Shown here in pieces: positions 6,998-14,670 of a DNA stretch of 64,000 nucleotides (position 1 is the first letter of the stretch; every line of letters begins with the position of its first letter). The position numbers and the translations under genes were made by a program. The notes under the pieces are model-generated. The model was given only the letters and a program-made list of their open reading frames with translations. It was not told the DNA's origin and searched no databases. The DNA is from Saccharothrix sp. ALI-22-I (GTDB lineage: Bacteria > Actinomycetota > Actinomycetes > Mycobacteriales > Pseudonocardiaceae): contig NZ_MTQP01000068.1 in assembly GCF_001984175.1 (NCBI RefSeq), positions 248,001-312,000 on the forward strand, read 5' to 3'.

Positions 6998-8259
6998 CGT
7001 CCACTCCCCGCGTAAACCACAGCCTCTTCGTCGCCGCCCAGCTCGAACGCGTCGTGCAGCGCACGGACCGCGTCGTCGAGCTGCGTGTCGCGGCAGATGA
7101 CCGAGATCCGGATCTCCGAGGTGGAGATGATCTCGATGTTCACGCCCGCCGACGCCAGCGCCTCGCAGAACTGCGCGGTCACGCCGGGGTGCGAACGCAT
7201 ACCCGCGCCGACCAGGGACACCTTGCCCACGTGGTCGTCGTAGAGCACTTGGTCGAAGCCGATCTCGTCGCGCGCCTTCTCCAGCACGGCCACGGCGCGC
7301 GGCCCGTCGTCCTTCGGCAGGGTGAACGTCACGTCGGTGCGGCCGGACACGGCCTGCGAGACGTTCTGCACGACCATGTCGATATCGAGTTCCGCCTGGG
7401 CCACGACGCGGAAGATGCGCGCCGCCATGCCGGGCAGGTCGGGCACCGCCGTCACGGTGACCTTGGCCTCGGACCGGTCGTGCGCGACGCCGGTGATCAT
7501 CGCCTGTTCCACGGGAAGGTCCTCCACTGACCCGGACACGATGGTCCCGGGCTTGTTGCTGAACGAAGATCGGACGTGCACCGGAACGCCGTACCGACGG
7601 GCGTACTCGACGCAGCGCAGCATGAGCACCTTGGCCCCGCACGCCGCCATTTCGAGCATCTCCTCGTAGGTGATGGTCTCCAGCCGCTTGGCGTTCGGCA
7701 CGATGCGGGGGTCGGCGGTGAACACGCCGTCCACATCGGTGTAGATCTCGCAGACGTCGGCTTTCAGCGCGGCCGCCAACGCCACCGCGGTGGTGTCGGT
7801 GCCGCCCCGGCCGAGCGTGGTGATCTCCTTGCTGTCCTGGCTCACGCCCTGGAAGCCCGCGACGATCGCGATGGCCCCCTCCGACAGCGCGTCCTGGATG
7901 CGGCTGGGCGTCACGTCGATGATGCGCGCCTTGCCGTGCACGGCCGTGGTGATCACGCCGGCCTGCGAGCCGGTGTACGAGCGCGCCTCGGCACCCAGCG
8001 AACTGATCGCCATCGCCAGCAGCGACATGGAGATGCGCTCACCGGACGTGAGCAGCATGTCCATCTCGCGGGCGGGCGGCACCGGGGACACCTGGCGCGC
8101 GAGGTCGAGCAGCTCGTCGGTCGTATCGCCCATCGCGGAGACGGCGACGACGACGTCGTTGCCCGCTTTGCGGGTCGCGACGATGCGCTCGGCCACCCGT
8201 TTGATCCGCTCGGCGCTCCCGACCGAGGAACCGCCGTATTTCTGGACGACGAGCGCCAC
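6994..8259 (-). CDS. lysC: Aspartate kinase, alpha subunit (with likely internal beta start)
   Basis: A 421-aa aspartokinase catalysing the first step of the aspartate family pathway. The N-terminal kinase domain opens with VVQKYGGSSVGS (the KYGGSS phosphate loop) and later has GFQGVSQDSKEITTLGRGGTDTTAVALA. The C-terminal region from about residue 260 holds two ACT domains that mediate Thr/Lys feedback. In actinobacteria the ACT half is usually also made from an internal start as the beta subunit; MITGVAHDRSEAKVTV near residue 254 is a plausible site. The GTG start at 8259 follows a GGGAGGAG Shine-Dalgarno buried in a leader hairpin. Overlaps asd by 4 bp. Confidence 0.96.
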   Translation of the reverse strand: MALVVQKYGGSSVGSAERIKRVAERIVATRKAGNDVVVAVSAMGDTTDELLDLARQVSPVPPAREMDMLLTSGERISMSLLAMAISSLGAEARSYTGSQAGVITTAVHGKARIIDVTPSRIQDALSEGAIAIVAGFQGVSQDSKEITTLGRGGTDTTAVALAAALKADVCEIYTDVDGVFTADPRIVPNAKRLETITYEEMLEMAACGAKVLMLRCVEYARRYGVPVHVRSSFSNKPGTIVSGSVEDLPVEQAMITGVAHDRSEAKVTVTAVPDLPGMAARIFRVVAQAELDIDMVVQNVSQAVSGRTDVTFTLPKDDGPRAVAVLEKARDEIGFDQVLYDDHVGKVSLVGAGMRSHPGVTAQFCEALASAGVNIEIISTSEIRISVICRDTQLDDAVRALHDAFELGGDEEAVVYAGSGR

Positions 8260-8263
8260 TGAT

Positions 8264-8322
8264 CCACTCCTCCCGGTGCTTTAAGCCCAGCTCACCGGGA
8301 GACTACCTGGCCCAAGGAGTGG
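8264..8322 (-). promoter_or_regulatory. Leader stem-loop covering the lysC ribosome binding site
   Basis: In leftward RNA, CTCCCGGTG (from 8293-8301) can pair with CACCGGGAG (from 8270-8278), and CCACTCCT (from 8315-8322) with AGGAGTGG (from 8264-8271). Both right-hand strands contain parts of the GGGAGGAG Shine-Dalgarno, 7 nt before the GTG start. The nested stems would occlude lysC translation initiation. Confidence 0.45.
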
Positions 8323-8338
8323 ACAGCGGTGGCCAGCG

Positions 8339-9562
8339 GTGACGCCCACTACCCTCAACCCCGTGTCGACCCTGGAGGCCGTTCGCGTGGACCCCGAGAA
8401 CGCGCCGAGCGCGCGTGACCGGCTGGCGCGCGCGGCCAGACACCGGGTGACGATCGCGCTCGCGCCGGCGGTGCTCTACCTGGCCGTCCGGGAGCTGGGG
8501 CTGCTGGTGCTCCAACTGATGGCGGCCCGGTGGGACAAGGACGTGACCAGGGCGCTCACGTCGTGGGACGGGCAGTGGTTCCTCGGTATCGCCGAGGGCG
8601 GTTACGCGAACGTGCCGGACTGGCTGGTGGACGCGTTCGGGCGGCGGTCGGCGGAGACGCCGTTGGCGTTCTTCCCCGGCTACCCGACGCTGGTGCGGTG
8701 GCTGGACGGGCTGCCCGGCGTGCCGACCGTGGGTGCGGCGTTCGCGGTGAGCCTGGTCAGCGGGGTGTTCTGCGCCTACGGGCTGGCCCGGCTCGGCGAC
8801 CGGGTGTTCGGCGGGTCGCGGCGGGCCGGGCTCGTGCTGGTGGTGCTGTTCGCGGCGTCGCCGATGGCCGTGGTGCTGTCGATGACGTACTCCGAGGCGA
8901 CGTTCTGCGCTCTGGCCGTGTGGTCCCTGGTGGGTGTGGTCGAGGGGCGTTGGGTGTTGGCCGGGGTGTGCTGCGCGGCGGCGGGGTTGGTGCGGCCGAC
9001 GGCGGGGGCGCTGATCCTGGCGGTGTGCGCGGCGGCGGCCGTGGCGATCTGGCAGCGGCGGGACGGGTGGCGGCCGTGGGTCGGCGGGCTGGTCGCGCCG
9101 CTGGGGCTGGTCGGGTACCTGGCGTACGTCGCGCTGCGCACCGGGCGGTGGGACGGCTGGTTCGCCGTGCAGCAGATCGGGTGGGACTCCCGGTTCGACG
9201 GCGGGGCGGCGACGTGGAGGTTCGCGCTGCTCATCCTGGGTGAGCCGCGCTCGGTGCTGGAGTTGGCCACGGTGTGGCTGCTGGTCGTGGCGCTGGCCCT
9301 GGTGGTGCTGAGCTTCCGGCGCGGGCTGGAGTGGCCGCTGATCGTCTACGGCATCGGCGTGCTGGCCATGGACCTCGGGTCGAACGGGCTGATGAACTCG
9401 AAGGCGCGGCTGCTGCTGCCGGCGTTCACGCTGCTGGTGCCGGTCGCGTTGGCGTTGGCGCGGCGGCGGACCAGCACGGTGGTGGCGGTGCTGGTGGGGG
9501 TGGCGGTGTTCAGCGCCTGGTTCGGCGCGTACGCCATCACGGCTTGGCAGTACGCGATCTGA
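8339..9562 (+). CDS. PIG-V-like membrane mannosyltransferase (GT-C fold)
   Basis: A 407-aa polytopic protein with 8-10 hydrophobic segments. The first loop contains SWDGQWFLGIAEGGY (about residues 74-88) followed by PLAFFPGYPTLVRW. The W-D-(G/S)-x-(W/H)-(F/Y) acidic motif after TM1 and the FFPGYP motif are the hallmarks of PIG-V/GPI-mannosyltransferase-II-like GT-C enzymes, which use polyprenyl-phosphate sugars. Actinobacterial members glycosylate lipids or proteins outside the membrane; the acceptor here is unknown. Start uncertain: GTG 8339, or GTG 8363 just downstream. Its stop overlaps the nitroreductase start (TGATG). Confidence 0.75.
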   Translation: MTPTTLNPVSTLEAVRVDPENAPSARDRLARAARHRVTIALAPAVLYLAVRELGLLVLQLMAARWDKDVTRALTSWDGQWFLGIAEGGYANVPDWLVDAFGRRSAETPLAFFPGYPTLVRWLDGLPGVPTVGAAFAVSLVSGVFCAYGLARLGDRVFGGSRRAGLVLVVLFAASPMAVVLSMTYSEATFCALAVWSLVGVVEGRWVLAGVCCAAAGLVRPTAGALILAVCAAAAVAIWQRRDGWRPWVGGLVAPLGLVGYLAYVALRTGRWDGWFAVQQIGWDSRFDGGAATWRFALLILGEPRSVLELATVWLLVVALALVVLSFRRGLEWPLIVYGIGVLAMDLGSNGLMNSKARLLLPAFTLLVPVALALARRRTSTVVAVLVGVAVFSAWFGAYAITAWQYAI

Positions 9563-10185
9563 TGGAGCCGAACCCCTTGATCGTGCGGCGCTGGAGTCCA
9601 CGCGCGTTCGACGGCACGGCCGAGGTGGCGCCGGCCACGATGCGCGTGCTGCTGGAGGCGGCCCGGTGGGCGGCCTCACACGGCAACACGCAGCCCGCCC
9701 GGTTCCTGCTCGGGTACCGGGGCGACGACACGTTCGCGCGAATCCTGGCGGCCTTGCGGCCGAAGAACCGGACGTGGGCGGCGCGGGCGTCGGTGCTGCT
9801 GGTGGGCGCGGTGGCCGAGTCGGACGAGCGCGGGCCCATGCCGAACACCGAGTACGGGCTGGGGCTGGCGGTGCAGAACCTGGTGTTGCAGGCCGTGGAT
9901 ATGGGCTTGGTCACACACCAAGTGGGCGGGTTCTCGCCGGACGCGGTGCGCGAGGCGTTCGGGCTGCCGGACCACGTGCGGTCGGTCGTCGTGATCGCGG
10001 TGGGGGTGCTCGGTGATGTGGCGCAACTGCCCGAGGACCTCCAGGCCCGAGAGCGCCGGCCACGCGAGCGCAAACCGCTGACCGAGACCGTTTTCACAGG
10101 CCAGTGGGGGCAGCCGGCGTTCCCGGACGATGGTCCGCGCCCTCGCCGCGGGGGGAACGACGAGGGCGCGGACGGGCCGCGCTAG
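9562..10185 (+). CDS. Nitroreductase-family protein
   Basis: A 207-aa FMN-dependent nitroreductase-fold protein. RRWSPRAFDG (about 9-18) and LLEAARWAASHGNTQPARFLL (about 31-51) form the FMN phosphate/ribityl contact region (R-S-x-R-x-F and the N-x-Q-P motif). LGLAVQNLVLQAVDMGLVTHQVGGF is the long central helix and second flavin segment. The C-terminal 40 residues are charged and low complexity. The physiological substrate is unknown. It is coupled to the upstream glycosyltransferase by TGATG. The 3' end overlaps the convergent YggT-like gene by 4 bp. Confidence 0.85.
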   Translation: MEPNPLIVRRWSPRAFDGTAEVAPATMRVLLEAARWAASHGNTQPARFLLGYRGDDTFARILAALRPKNRTWAARASVLLVGAVAESDERGPMPNTEYGLGLAVQNLVLQAVDMGLVTHQVGGFSPDAVREAFGLPDHVRSVVVIAVGVLGDVAQLPEDLQARERRPRERKPLTETVFTGQWGQPAFPDDGPRPRRGGNDEGADGPR

Positions 10186-10481
10186 CGGGCGACGAGGCGC
10201 GCCAGCAGGTTGGTCACGACGAGCCAGAACACCGCGGCCAAGCCGTAGTTGACGATCAGGTCGAGATTCGCGTTGCCCAGCTGGAACAGGCCTGGGAAGA
10301 ACAACGCCAGCGGCACTGCCAGCTGTTGGACGAACAGGAAGAACGCGTTGGCGGGGTTCGCCCCGAAGAGGATCATCAGGATGTAGAGGACCTCGATGAG
10401 CGCGAACACGGCGCCAACACCGCGGATCACTCGGGCAGCGGTGTAGCTCCCGCTGCGCGTTGAGGTTCGCCATCTAGACAT
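10182..10481 (-). CDS. Small YggT-like membrane protein
   Basis: A 99-aa protein with three hydrophobic segments: VIRGVGAVFALIEVLYILMILF, FFLFVQQLAVPLALFFPGLFQL and YGLAAVFWLVVTNLLARL. The order (TM, a short N-A-F-F-x-F-V loop, TM, TM) matches the actinobacterial YggT-like conserved membrane family. The cellular role is unknown. It is monocistronic, and convergent with the nitroreductase gene by a 4-bp overlap. The first Met (10481) is kept although the 15 N-terminal residues are polar and a slightly later start cannot be excluded. Confidence 0.65.
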   Translation of the reverse strand: MSRWRTSTRSGSYTAARVIRGVGAVFALIEVLYILMILFGANPANAFFLFVQQLAVPLALFFPGLFQLGNANLDLIVNYGLAAVFWLVVTNLLARLVAR

Positions 10482-10530
10482 GTCAAGAAGGTGCCCGTCC
10501 CACGATCAGGTGAAACTCCGGCGGGTGCAA

Positions 10531-10581
10531 GTTCCACCATCGGCCGGGGAAGTTCCACCATCTGGGCGTGCGAGTTCCACC
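10531..10581 (+). repeat. Three direct repeats GTTCCACC upstream of leuA
   Basis: GTTCCACC occurs at 10531, 10552 and 10574, i.e. 21 and 22 bp apart, about two helical turns. All lie 30-80 bp before the leuA leader peptide. The phasing suggests a cooperative activator or repressor site. The regulator is unknown. Confidence 0.5.
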
Positions 10582-10611
10582 TCGGCGCGGAATCTGGTTA
10601 ACCTAGGCGTC

Positions 10612-10653
10612 ATGGCACGTGCCCTCCTGCTTCGCCGCCGTGACGGGGTCTGA
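10612..10653 (+). CDS. leuA leader peptide
   Basis: A 13-codon ORF, MARALLLRRRDGV, whose codons 5-7 are three consecutive leucines (CTC CTG CTT). It ends at a TGA inside a hairpin about 75 bp before leuA. Leucine-rich leader peptides before leuA are known from actinobacteria and control transcription or translation by ribosome stalling when charged tRNA-Leu is scarce. There is no strong Shine-Dalgarno, and translation may be near-leaderless. Functional assignment is inferred from position and codon content. Confidence 0.6.
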   Translation: MARALLLRRRDGV

Positions 10654-10671
10654 CCAGACCGGCCCCCCGTC
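10642..10671 (+). promoter_or_regulatory. Alternative hairpins of the leuA leader
   Basis: GGTCTG/CAGACC (10647-10652 and 10655-10660) forms a small stem spanning the leader stop codon. GACGGGG (10642-10648) can instead pair with CCCCGTC (10665-10671). The two structures are mutually exclusive, as in ribosome-dependent attenuation, although no U-run typical of a strong terminator follows. Confidence 0.45.
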
Positions 10672-10728
10672 GCGGGTTCGAGCGTGCCGCCGGTCGTCTG
10701 TTCCACCGGCAGCAGGAGCACCCCGATC

Positions 10729-12519
10729 ATGACCACCAGCCCGGACGCCTACAGCACCGGCACCAGCCGCATCCGGCCCCCGGCGCGTCCCGTTCCCGAG
10801 CAGCCCGTCTGGAACCCGCAGCGCGGCACGTCCATGCCCGTCCACCGCTACCGGCCGTTCCAGGAGCTGGTCGAGGCGGTCGACGTACCGGACCGCACGT
10901 GGCCGTCCAAGCGGATCACCAAGGCGCCGCTGTGGTGCGCCGTCGACCTGCGTGACGGCAACCAGGCGCTGATCGACCCCATGTCGCCGGCGCGCAAGCG
11001 CAAGATGTTCGACCTGCTCGTGCGGATGGGCTACAAGGAGATCGAGGTCGGCTTCCCGGCCGCGTCGCAGACCGATTTCGACTTCGTCCGCGAGATCATC
11101 GAGGACGGCGCCATCCCGCCCGACGTGACCATCCAGGTGCTGACCCAGTGCCGGCCCGAGCTGATCAAGCGGACGTTCGAGTCGCTGCGCGGCGCGACCA
11201 AGGCGATCGTGCACTTCTACAACTCCACGTCGATCCTGCAGCGCCGGGTCGTGTTCAAGTCCGACCGCGAGGGCATCAAGAAGATCGCCACCGACGCCGC
11301 CGCGTTCGCGTTGGAGCAGGAGAAGGACTACCCGGAGACCGAGTTCCGCTACGAGTACTCGCCCGAGTCCTACACCGGGACCGAGCTGTCGTACGCGCTG
11401 GAGGTCTGCGACGCGGTGTCGGCGATCATCCAGCCGACGCCGGAGAAGCCGCTGATCATCAACCTGCCGGCGACGGTGGAGATGGCCACGCCGAACGTGT
11501 ACGCCGACTCGATCGAGTGGATGTCGCGCAACCTGGCGCGGCGCGAGTCGATCCTGCTGTCGCTGCACCCGCACAACGACCGCGGCACCGGCGTGGCGGC
11601 GGCCGAGCTGGGCTACCTGGCCGGCGCGGACCGGATCGAGGGCTGCCTGTTCGGCAACGGCGAGCGCACCGGCAACGTGTGCCTGGTGACGCTGGGCATG
11701 AACATGTTCAGCCAGGGCATCGACCCGCAGATCGACTTCTCCGACATCGACGAGATCCGCCGCACGGTCGAGTACTGCAACCAGCTGCCGGTGGCCGAGC
11801 GCCACCCGTACGGTGGTGACCTGGTCTTCACCGCGTTCTCCGGCTCGCACCAGGACGCGATCAAGAAGGGCTTCGAGGCCCTGGAGGACGACGCCAAGGC
11901 GGCCGGGCAGCACGTGGACGAGTTCCCGTGGGAGGTCCCGTACCTGCCGATCGACCCGAAGGACGTCGGCCGCAACTACGAGGCCGTGATCCGGGTCAAC
12001 TCGCAGTCCGGCAAGGGCGGCGTGGCGTACCTGATGAAGACCGAGCACCACCTCGACCTGCCGCGGCGGTTGCAGGTCGAGTTCTCCCGGGTCATCCAGG
12101 AGGTCACCGACACCCAGGGCGGCGAGATCAGCCCCAAGGACATGTGGGACTCGTTCTCCGACGAGTACCTGGACGGCGTCGTGCCGCTGCGGCTCCTGCG
12201 CCAGAAGGTGTCCGGCGACGGCAGCGGCCACGAGAAGATCAAGGCCGTCGTGGTGGTGGACGGCGAGACGCAGGAGATCAGCGGCAGCGGGAACGGCCCG
12301 ATCGCCGCGTTCGTGGACGCCCTGGCCAGCGTCGGCTACGACGTGCGGGTGCTGGACTACTTCGAGCACGCCATGTCGTCGGGTGACGACGCGCGTGCGG
12401 CGGCGTACCTGGAGTGCGCCGTGGCCGACCGGGTGCTGTGGGGCGTCGGGATCGACAGCTCCACGGTGTCCGCGTCACTCCGCGCCCTGGTGTCGGCCGT
12501 GAACCGGGCCAACCGGTAA
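10729..12519 (+). CDS. leuA: 2-isopropylmalate synthase
   Basis: A 596-aa enzyme condensing acetyl-CoA with 2-oxoisovalerate, the committed step of leucine synthesis. The TIM-barrel domain shows APLWCAVDLRDGNQAL (metal-binding Asp/Arg region), GYKEIEVGFPAASQTDFDF, the metal ligands in LHPHNDRGTG, and the glycine-rich GCLFGNGERTGNV. The C-terminal part (IKAVVVVDGETQEISGSGNGPIAAFVDAL) is the LeuA regulatory domain that binds leucine. The length fits the long actinobacterial LeuA type. ATG at 10729 with AGGAG at 10713. Expression is probably controlled by the leader peptide. Confidence 0.96.
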   Translation: MTTSPDAYSTGTSRIRPPARPVPEQPVWNPQRGTSMPVHRYRPFQELVEAVDVPDRTWPSKRITKAPLWCAVDLRDGNQALIDPMSPARKRKMFDLLVRMGYKEIEVGFPAASQTDFDFVREIIEDGAIPPDVTIQVLTQCRPELIKRTFESLRGATKAIVHFYNSTSILQRRVVFKSDREGIKKIATDAAAFALEQEKDYPETEFRYEYSPESYTGTELSYALEVCDAVSAIIQPTPEKPLIINLPATVEMATPNVYADSIEWMSRNLARRESILLSLHPHNDRGTGVAAAELGYLAGADRIEGCLFGNGERTGNVCLVTLGMNMFSQGIDPQIDFSDIDEIRRTVEYCNQLPVAERHPYGGDLVFTAFSGSHQDAIKKGFEALEDDAKAAGQHVDEFPWEVPYLPIDPKDVGRNYEAVIRVNSQSGKGGVAYLMKTEHHLDLPRRLQVEFSRVIQEVTDTQGGEISPKDMWDSFSDEYLDGVVPLRLLRQKVSGDGSGHEKIKAVVVVDGETQEISGSGNGPIAAFVDALASVGYDVRVLDYFEHAMSSGDDARAAAYLECAVADRVLWGVGIDSSTVSASLRALVSAVNRANR

Positions 12520-12527
12520 GAGTTTTC

Positions 12528-12566
12528 GGGGTCGCCTCGCCGCCATCCGGTCGGCGAGGCGGCCCC
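12528..12566 (+). terminator. leuA terminator
   Basis: CGCCTCGCCG and CGGCGAGGCG (with outer GGG/CCC pairs) form a strong GC stem about 8 nt after the leuA stop codon. Confidence 0.8.
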
Positions 12567-12587
12567 GCTCTCAGCGCAGCTCGGCGA

Positions 12588-12713
12588 TCAATCGAACTTG
12601 ATGGACCGGATGGTGTAGGTGCCCGACGGTCCGGACGTCGTCTTCCACGCCCACCTGGCCATCGCCTTCTTCACCGAAGATCTCAGCGAGACTTGTGCCG
12701 CGCGTAACATCAT
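12588..12713 (-). pseudogene. Possible C-terminal remnant of an unknown protein
   Basis: A 41-residue frame ends KTTSGPSGTYTIRSIKFD. The beta-strand-like ending looks like the C-terminus of a secreted or lectin-type domain. There is no ribosome binding site, no signal peptide and no continuation upstream. It may be a gene fragment or chance. Confidence 0.2.
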
Positions 12714-12810
12714 CGACGCTCTACCAGCGGGTTCGTGAACGGGACCGGATGAAATCCTGAAGAGACCGACAGGTTGGAGATGATCCGGAACCCCTCGACG
12801 TTCCCCGGAC

Positions 12811-13380
12811 ATGACCGCCCTCGTGGTGCTGTTCGTGGTCGCCCTCGTGCCGTTGGCGCCGACGGAGGCCGTGCTGATCGGCTGCGGCGTGCTGGCCGCG
12901 TCCGGTGACTTGCCGCTGGCCGCCGTGATCGGCGTGGCCGCTGTCGGCTGCGCCCTGTCCGACCTGGTCAACTTCGCCATCGGGCGGAGTGCCGGGATGC
13001 GGGCGCTCACCAGGTTCGGTCAACGACCGGGGCCGCGGGCCGTGGTGGCGTGGACGGCGTCCAAGCTGGCCACGCGTGGTGAGTCGATCCTGGTCGCGGT
13101 GCGGTTCGTGCCGGGCGGCGGGCTGGTCGGGGCGATCCTGGCCGGGTCGCTGCGGTGGCCGGTCCGGCGGTTCGCGCCGATCGCGGTGGTCGGGTCCGCG
13201 CTGTGGAGCGCCTACACGGCCACGCTCGGCTACTTCGGCGGCCAGGTCTTCACCGACCCGCTGGTGGCCGTGCTGATCTCGTTCGGCGTCGCCACTCTGA
13301 TCAGCGTGCCGATCGGGATGGCCGTCAAGGCGGCTCAGCGCCGGGTCGTGGACGCGGCGGCCGAGGCCGTGCCCGCCTGA
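12811..13380 (+). CDS. DedA-family membrane protein
   Basis: A 189-aa polytopic protein of the DedA/SNARE-associated (PF09335) superfamily, implicated in polyprenyl-phosphate or phospholipid flipping and envelope homeostasis. Diagnostic segments are the re-entrant PLAPTEAVLIGCGVLAASG (about 13-31), the loop FAIGRSAGMRALTRFGQR, and VRFVPGGGLVGAILAGSLRWPVRRF (about 98-122), equivalent to the conserved F-x-R-x-x-P-G-x-R motif; here the second arginine is replaced (RFVPGGG). The 3' end overlaps the convergent TetR gene by 46 bp. Confidence 0.8.
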   Translation: MTALVVLFVVALVPLAPTEAVLIGCGVLAASGDLPLAAVIGVAAVGCALSDLVNFAIGRSAGMRALTRFGQRPGPRAVVAWTASKLATRGESILVAVRFVPGGGLVGAILAGSLRWPVRRFAPIAVVGSALWSAYTATLGYFGGQVFTDPLVAVLISFGVATLISVPIGMAVKAAQRRVVDAAAEAVPA

Positions 13381-13964
13381 GCCAGCCGCGCCCGCACGGC
13401 CTTGCGCGCCCGGTCGTAGGCGTGCGGGTCGTCGTGCAGCACTGACTGGGCGTTGGCCATCTCCAGGAACGCGATCAGCTCGAACGCCAACTGGTCCGGG
13501 TCGTCCACGCCGGGGACGACGGCGGCGGTGTCCCGGACGTACTCGTTCCACTCGCGCCCGTACCCGGCGATCGCGTCACGCACCCGTCCGGGCCGGGCGT
13601 CGAACTCGGCCTGCACGGCGTAGAAGAAGCACCCGCCGGGGAACGTCCGGTTCTCCGAGTACGCCAGCCACCCGTTCAGCAGCAGTTCCAGCCGTTCCCG
13701 ACCCACCGGCACGACGAGCGCGGGCTCCACGACCTGCGTGGCGAAGATCGCGGCCGCTGCGCGCACGGTCGCGAGTTGCAGTTCCTCCTTCGACCCGAAG
13801 TGCGCGAACACGCCGCTCTTGCTGACCTCCAGCTCGGTGGCCAACCGCCCGATGGACAGGCCCTCCAGCCCTTCGACCGACGCGATCTCCGCGGCCCGCC
13901 GCAGGATCTGCCGCCGCGTCTGCTCGCCGCGCTCCACCCGTCCGTCGACCTTCACGGTCTCCAC
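13335..13964 (-). CDS. TetR-family transcriptional regulator
   Basis: A 209-aa repressor. The HTH is RRQILRRAAEIASVEGLEGLSIGRLATELEVSKSGVFAHFGSKEELQLATV (about 14-65), with the canonical K-x-G-x-x-x-H-F recognition helix end. The C-terminal ligand domain (GGCFFYAVQAEFDARPGRVRDAI) resembles TetR_C_6/13-type domains. The GTG start at 13964 was chosen over the in-frame GTG four codons later. It is transcribed divergently from a TIGR03086 gene, and a perfect palindrome (14006-14033) lies between them, so it very probably represses that gene and itself. Confidence 0.9.
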   Translation of the reverse strand: METVKVDGRVERGEQTRRQILRRAAEIASVEGLEGLSIGRLATELEVSKSGVFAHFGSKEELQLATVRAAAAIFATQVVEPALVVPVGRERLELLLNGWLAYSENRTFPGGCFFYAVQAEFDARPGRVRDAIAGYGREWNEYVRDTAAVVPGVDDPDQLAFELIAFLEMANAQSVLHDDPHAYDRARKAVRARLAQAGTASAAASTTRR

Positions 13965-14005
13965 GCTAGCCCCTTGACCACTGCCCCCTCTTGACCACCG
14001 GCAGA

Positions 14006-14033
14006 CTAATTGTACGATCGTTCGTACAATTAG
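14006..14033. promoter_or_regulatory. TetR operator palindrome
   Basis: CTAATTGTACGA, a TCGT spacer, then TCGTACAATTAG: a perfect 12-bp inverted repeat. It ends 17 bp before the start chosen for the rightward gene and lies about 40 bp upstream of the TetR start, and so would overlap both promoters. Confidence 0.8.
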
Positions 14034-14049
14034 AGGGATGGGGGAACAC

Positions 14050-14613
14050 ATGGATCTACTGGACCTGAACCGGTCTGCGCTCGACCTCAACCTGAAGCTG
14101 ATGGCGGACCTCGAAGAGGCACACCTGGACATGGCCACGCCGTGCGGCGGGTGGACCGTCTACGAACTGCTGCGCCACCAGGTCGAGTCCACGCTGTCGT
14201 TCGCCGCGATGGTCGGCGGCACGGCCGTCGGGACGGCGGCGAGCGACGACATGCTCATCGCCTACCGGGCGGCGACCGACGCGGCCACCGAGGTGTTCCG
14301 CGCGAACGGCGCGCTGGAGCGGCGGGTCGACTTCACGGGCTTCGGCCGACTGCCGGGCAAGGACGCGGTGGCCGCGCACTTCGTGGACAACCTGGTGCAC
14401 GCCTGGGACCTGTGCCGCGCGATCGGCATCGACAGCACCCTCGACACCGGACTGGCCACGGCCGCGTACCGGATGGCGCGGCACTATCCGACCACGCCGA
14501 ACGTTCGAGGACCGGGAGGGGCGTTCGCGATGCCGGTCGACGTGCCGGAGGACGCGCCGATCGCGGACCGGCTGGTGGGCCTGCTCGGCCGCTCACCGAA
14601 CTGGCCCGCGTAA
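14050..14613 (+). CDS. TIGR03086-family (DinB-like, mycothiol-dependent enzyme fold) protein
   Basis: A 187-aa protein of the TIGR03086/maleylpyruvate-isomerase-like DinB fold. MATPCGGWTVYELLRHQV near the N-terminus holds the first metal-ligand His, and HFVDNLVHAWDLCRAIG (about 115-131) the H-x-x-D-x-x-x-H type second helix. Relatives are zinc-dependent mycothiol S-transferases or isomerases; the substrate here is unknown. I prefer ATG 14050 because GGGGGA precedes it; ATG 14038 is in frame but lacks a ribosome binding site. Divergent control by the TetR protein is likely. Confidence 0.75.
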   Translation: MDLLDLNRSALDLNLKLMADLEEAHLDMATPCGGWTVYELLRHQVESTLSFAAMVGGTAVGTAASDDMLIAYRAATDAATEVFRANGALERRVDFTGFGRLPGKDAVAAHFVDNLVHAWDLCRAIGIDSTLDTGLATAAYRMARHYPTTPNVRGPGGAFAMPVDVPEDAPIADRLVGLLGRSPNWPA

Positions 14614-14622
14614 CCGATCACC

Positions 14623-14662
14623 GCACCGGGGACGCCACCACAGGGGGAGGCGCCCCCGGTGC
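14623..14662. terminator. Bidirectional terminator
   Basis: GCACCGGGG (14623-14631) pairs with CCCCGGTGC (14654-14662) between the convergent TIGR03086 and HxlR genes. Confidence 0.75.
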
Positions 14663-14670
14663 GGGCACGC

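Noticed and set aside
10603..12369. A long minus-strand frame opposite leuA
   Set aside because: leuA on the plus strand has all family motifs; the opposite frame is compositional.
12588..12713. A genuine 41-aa protein
   Set aside because: No ribosome binding site and no conservation known; listed only as a low-confidence remnant.
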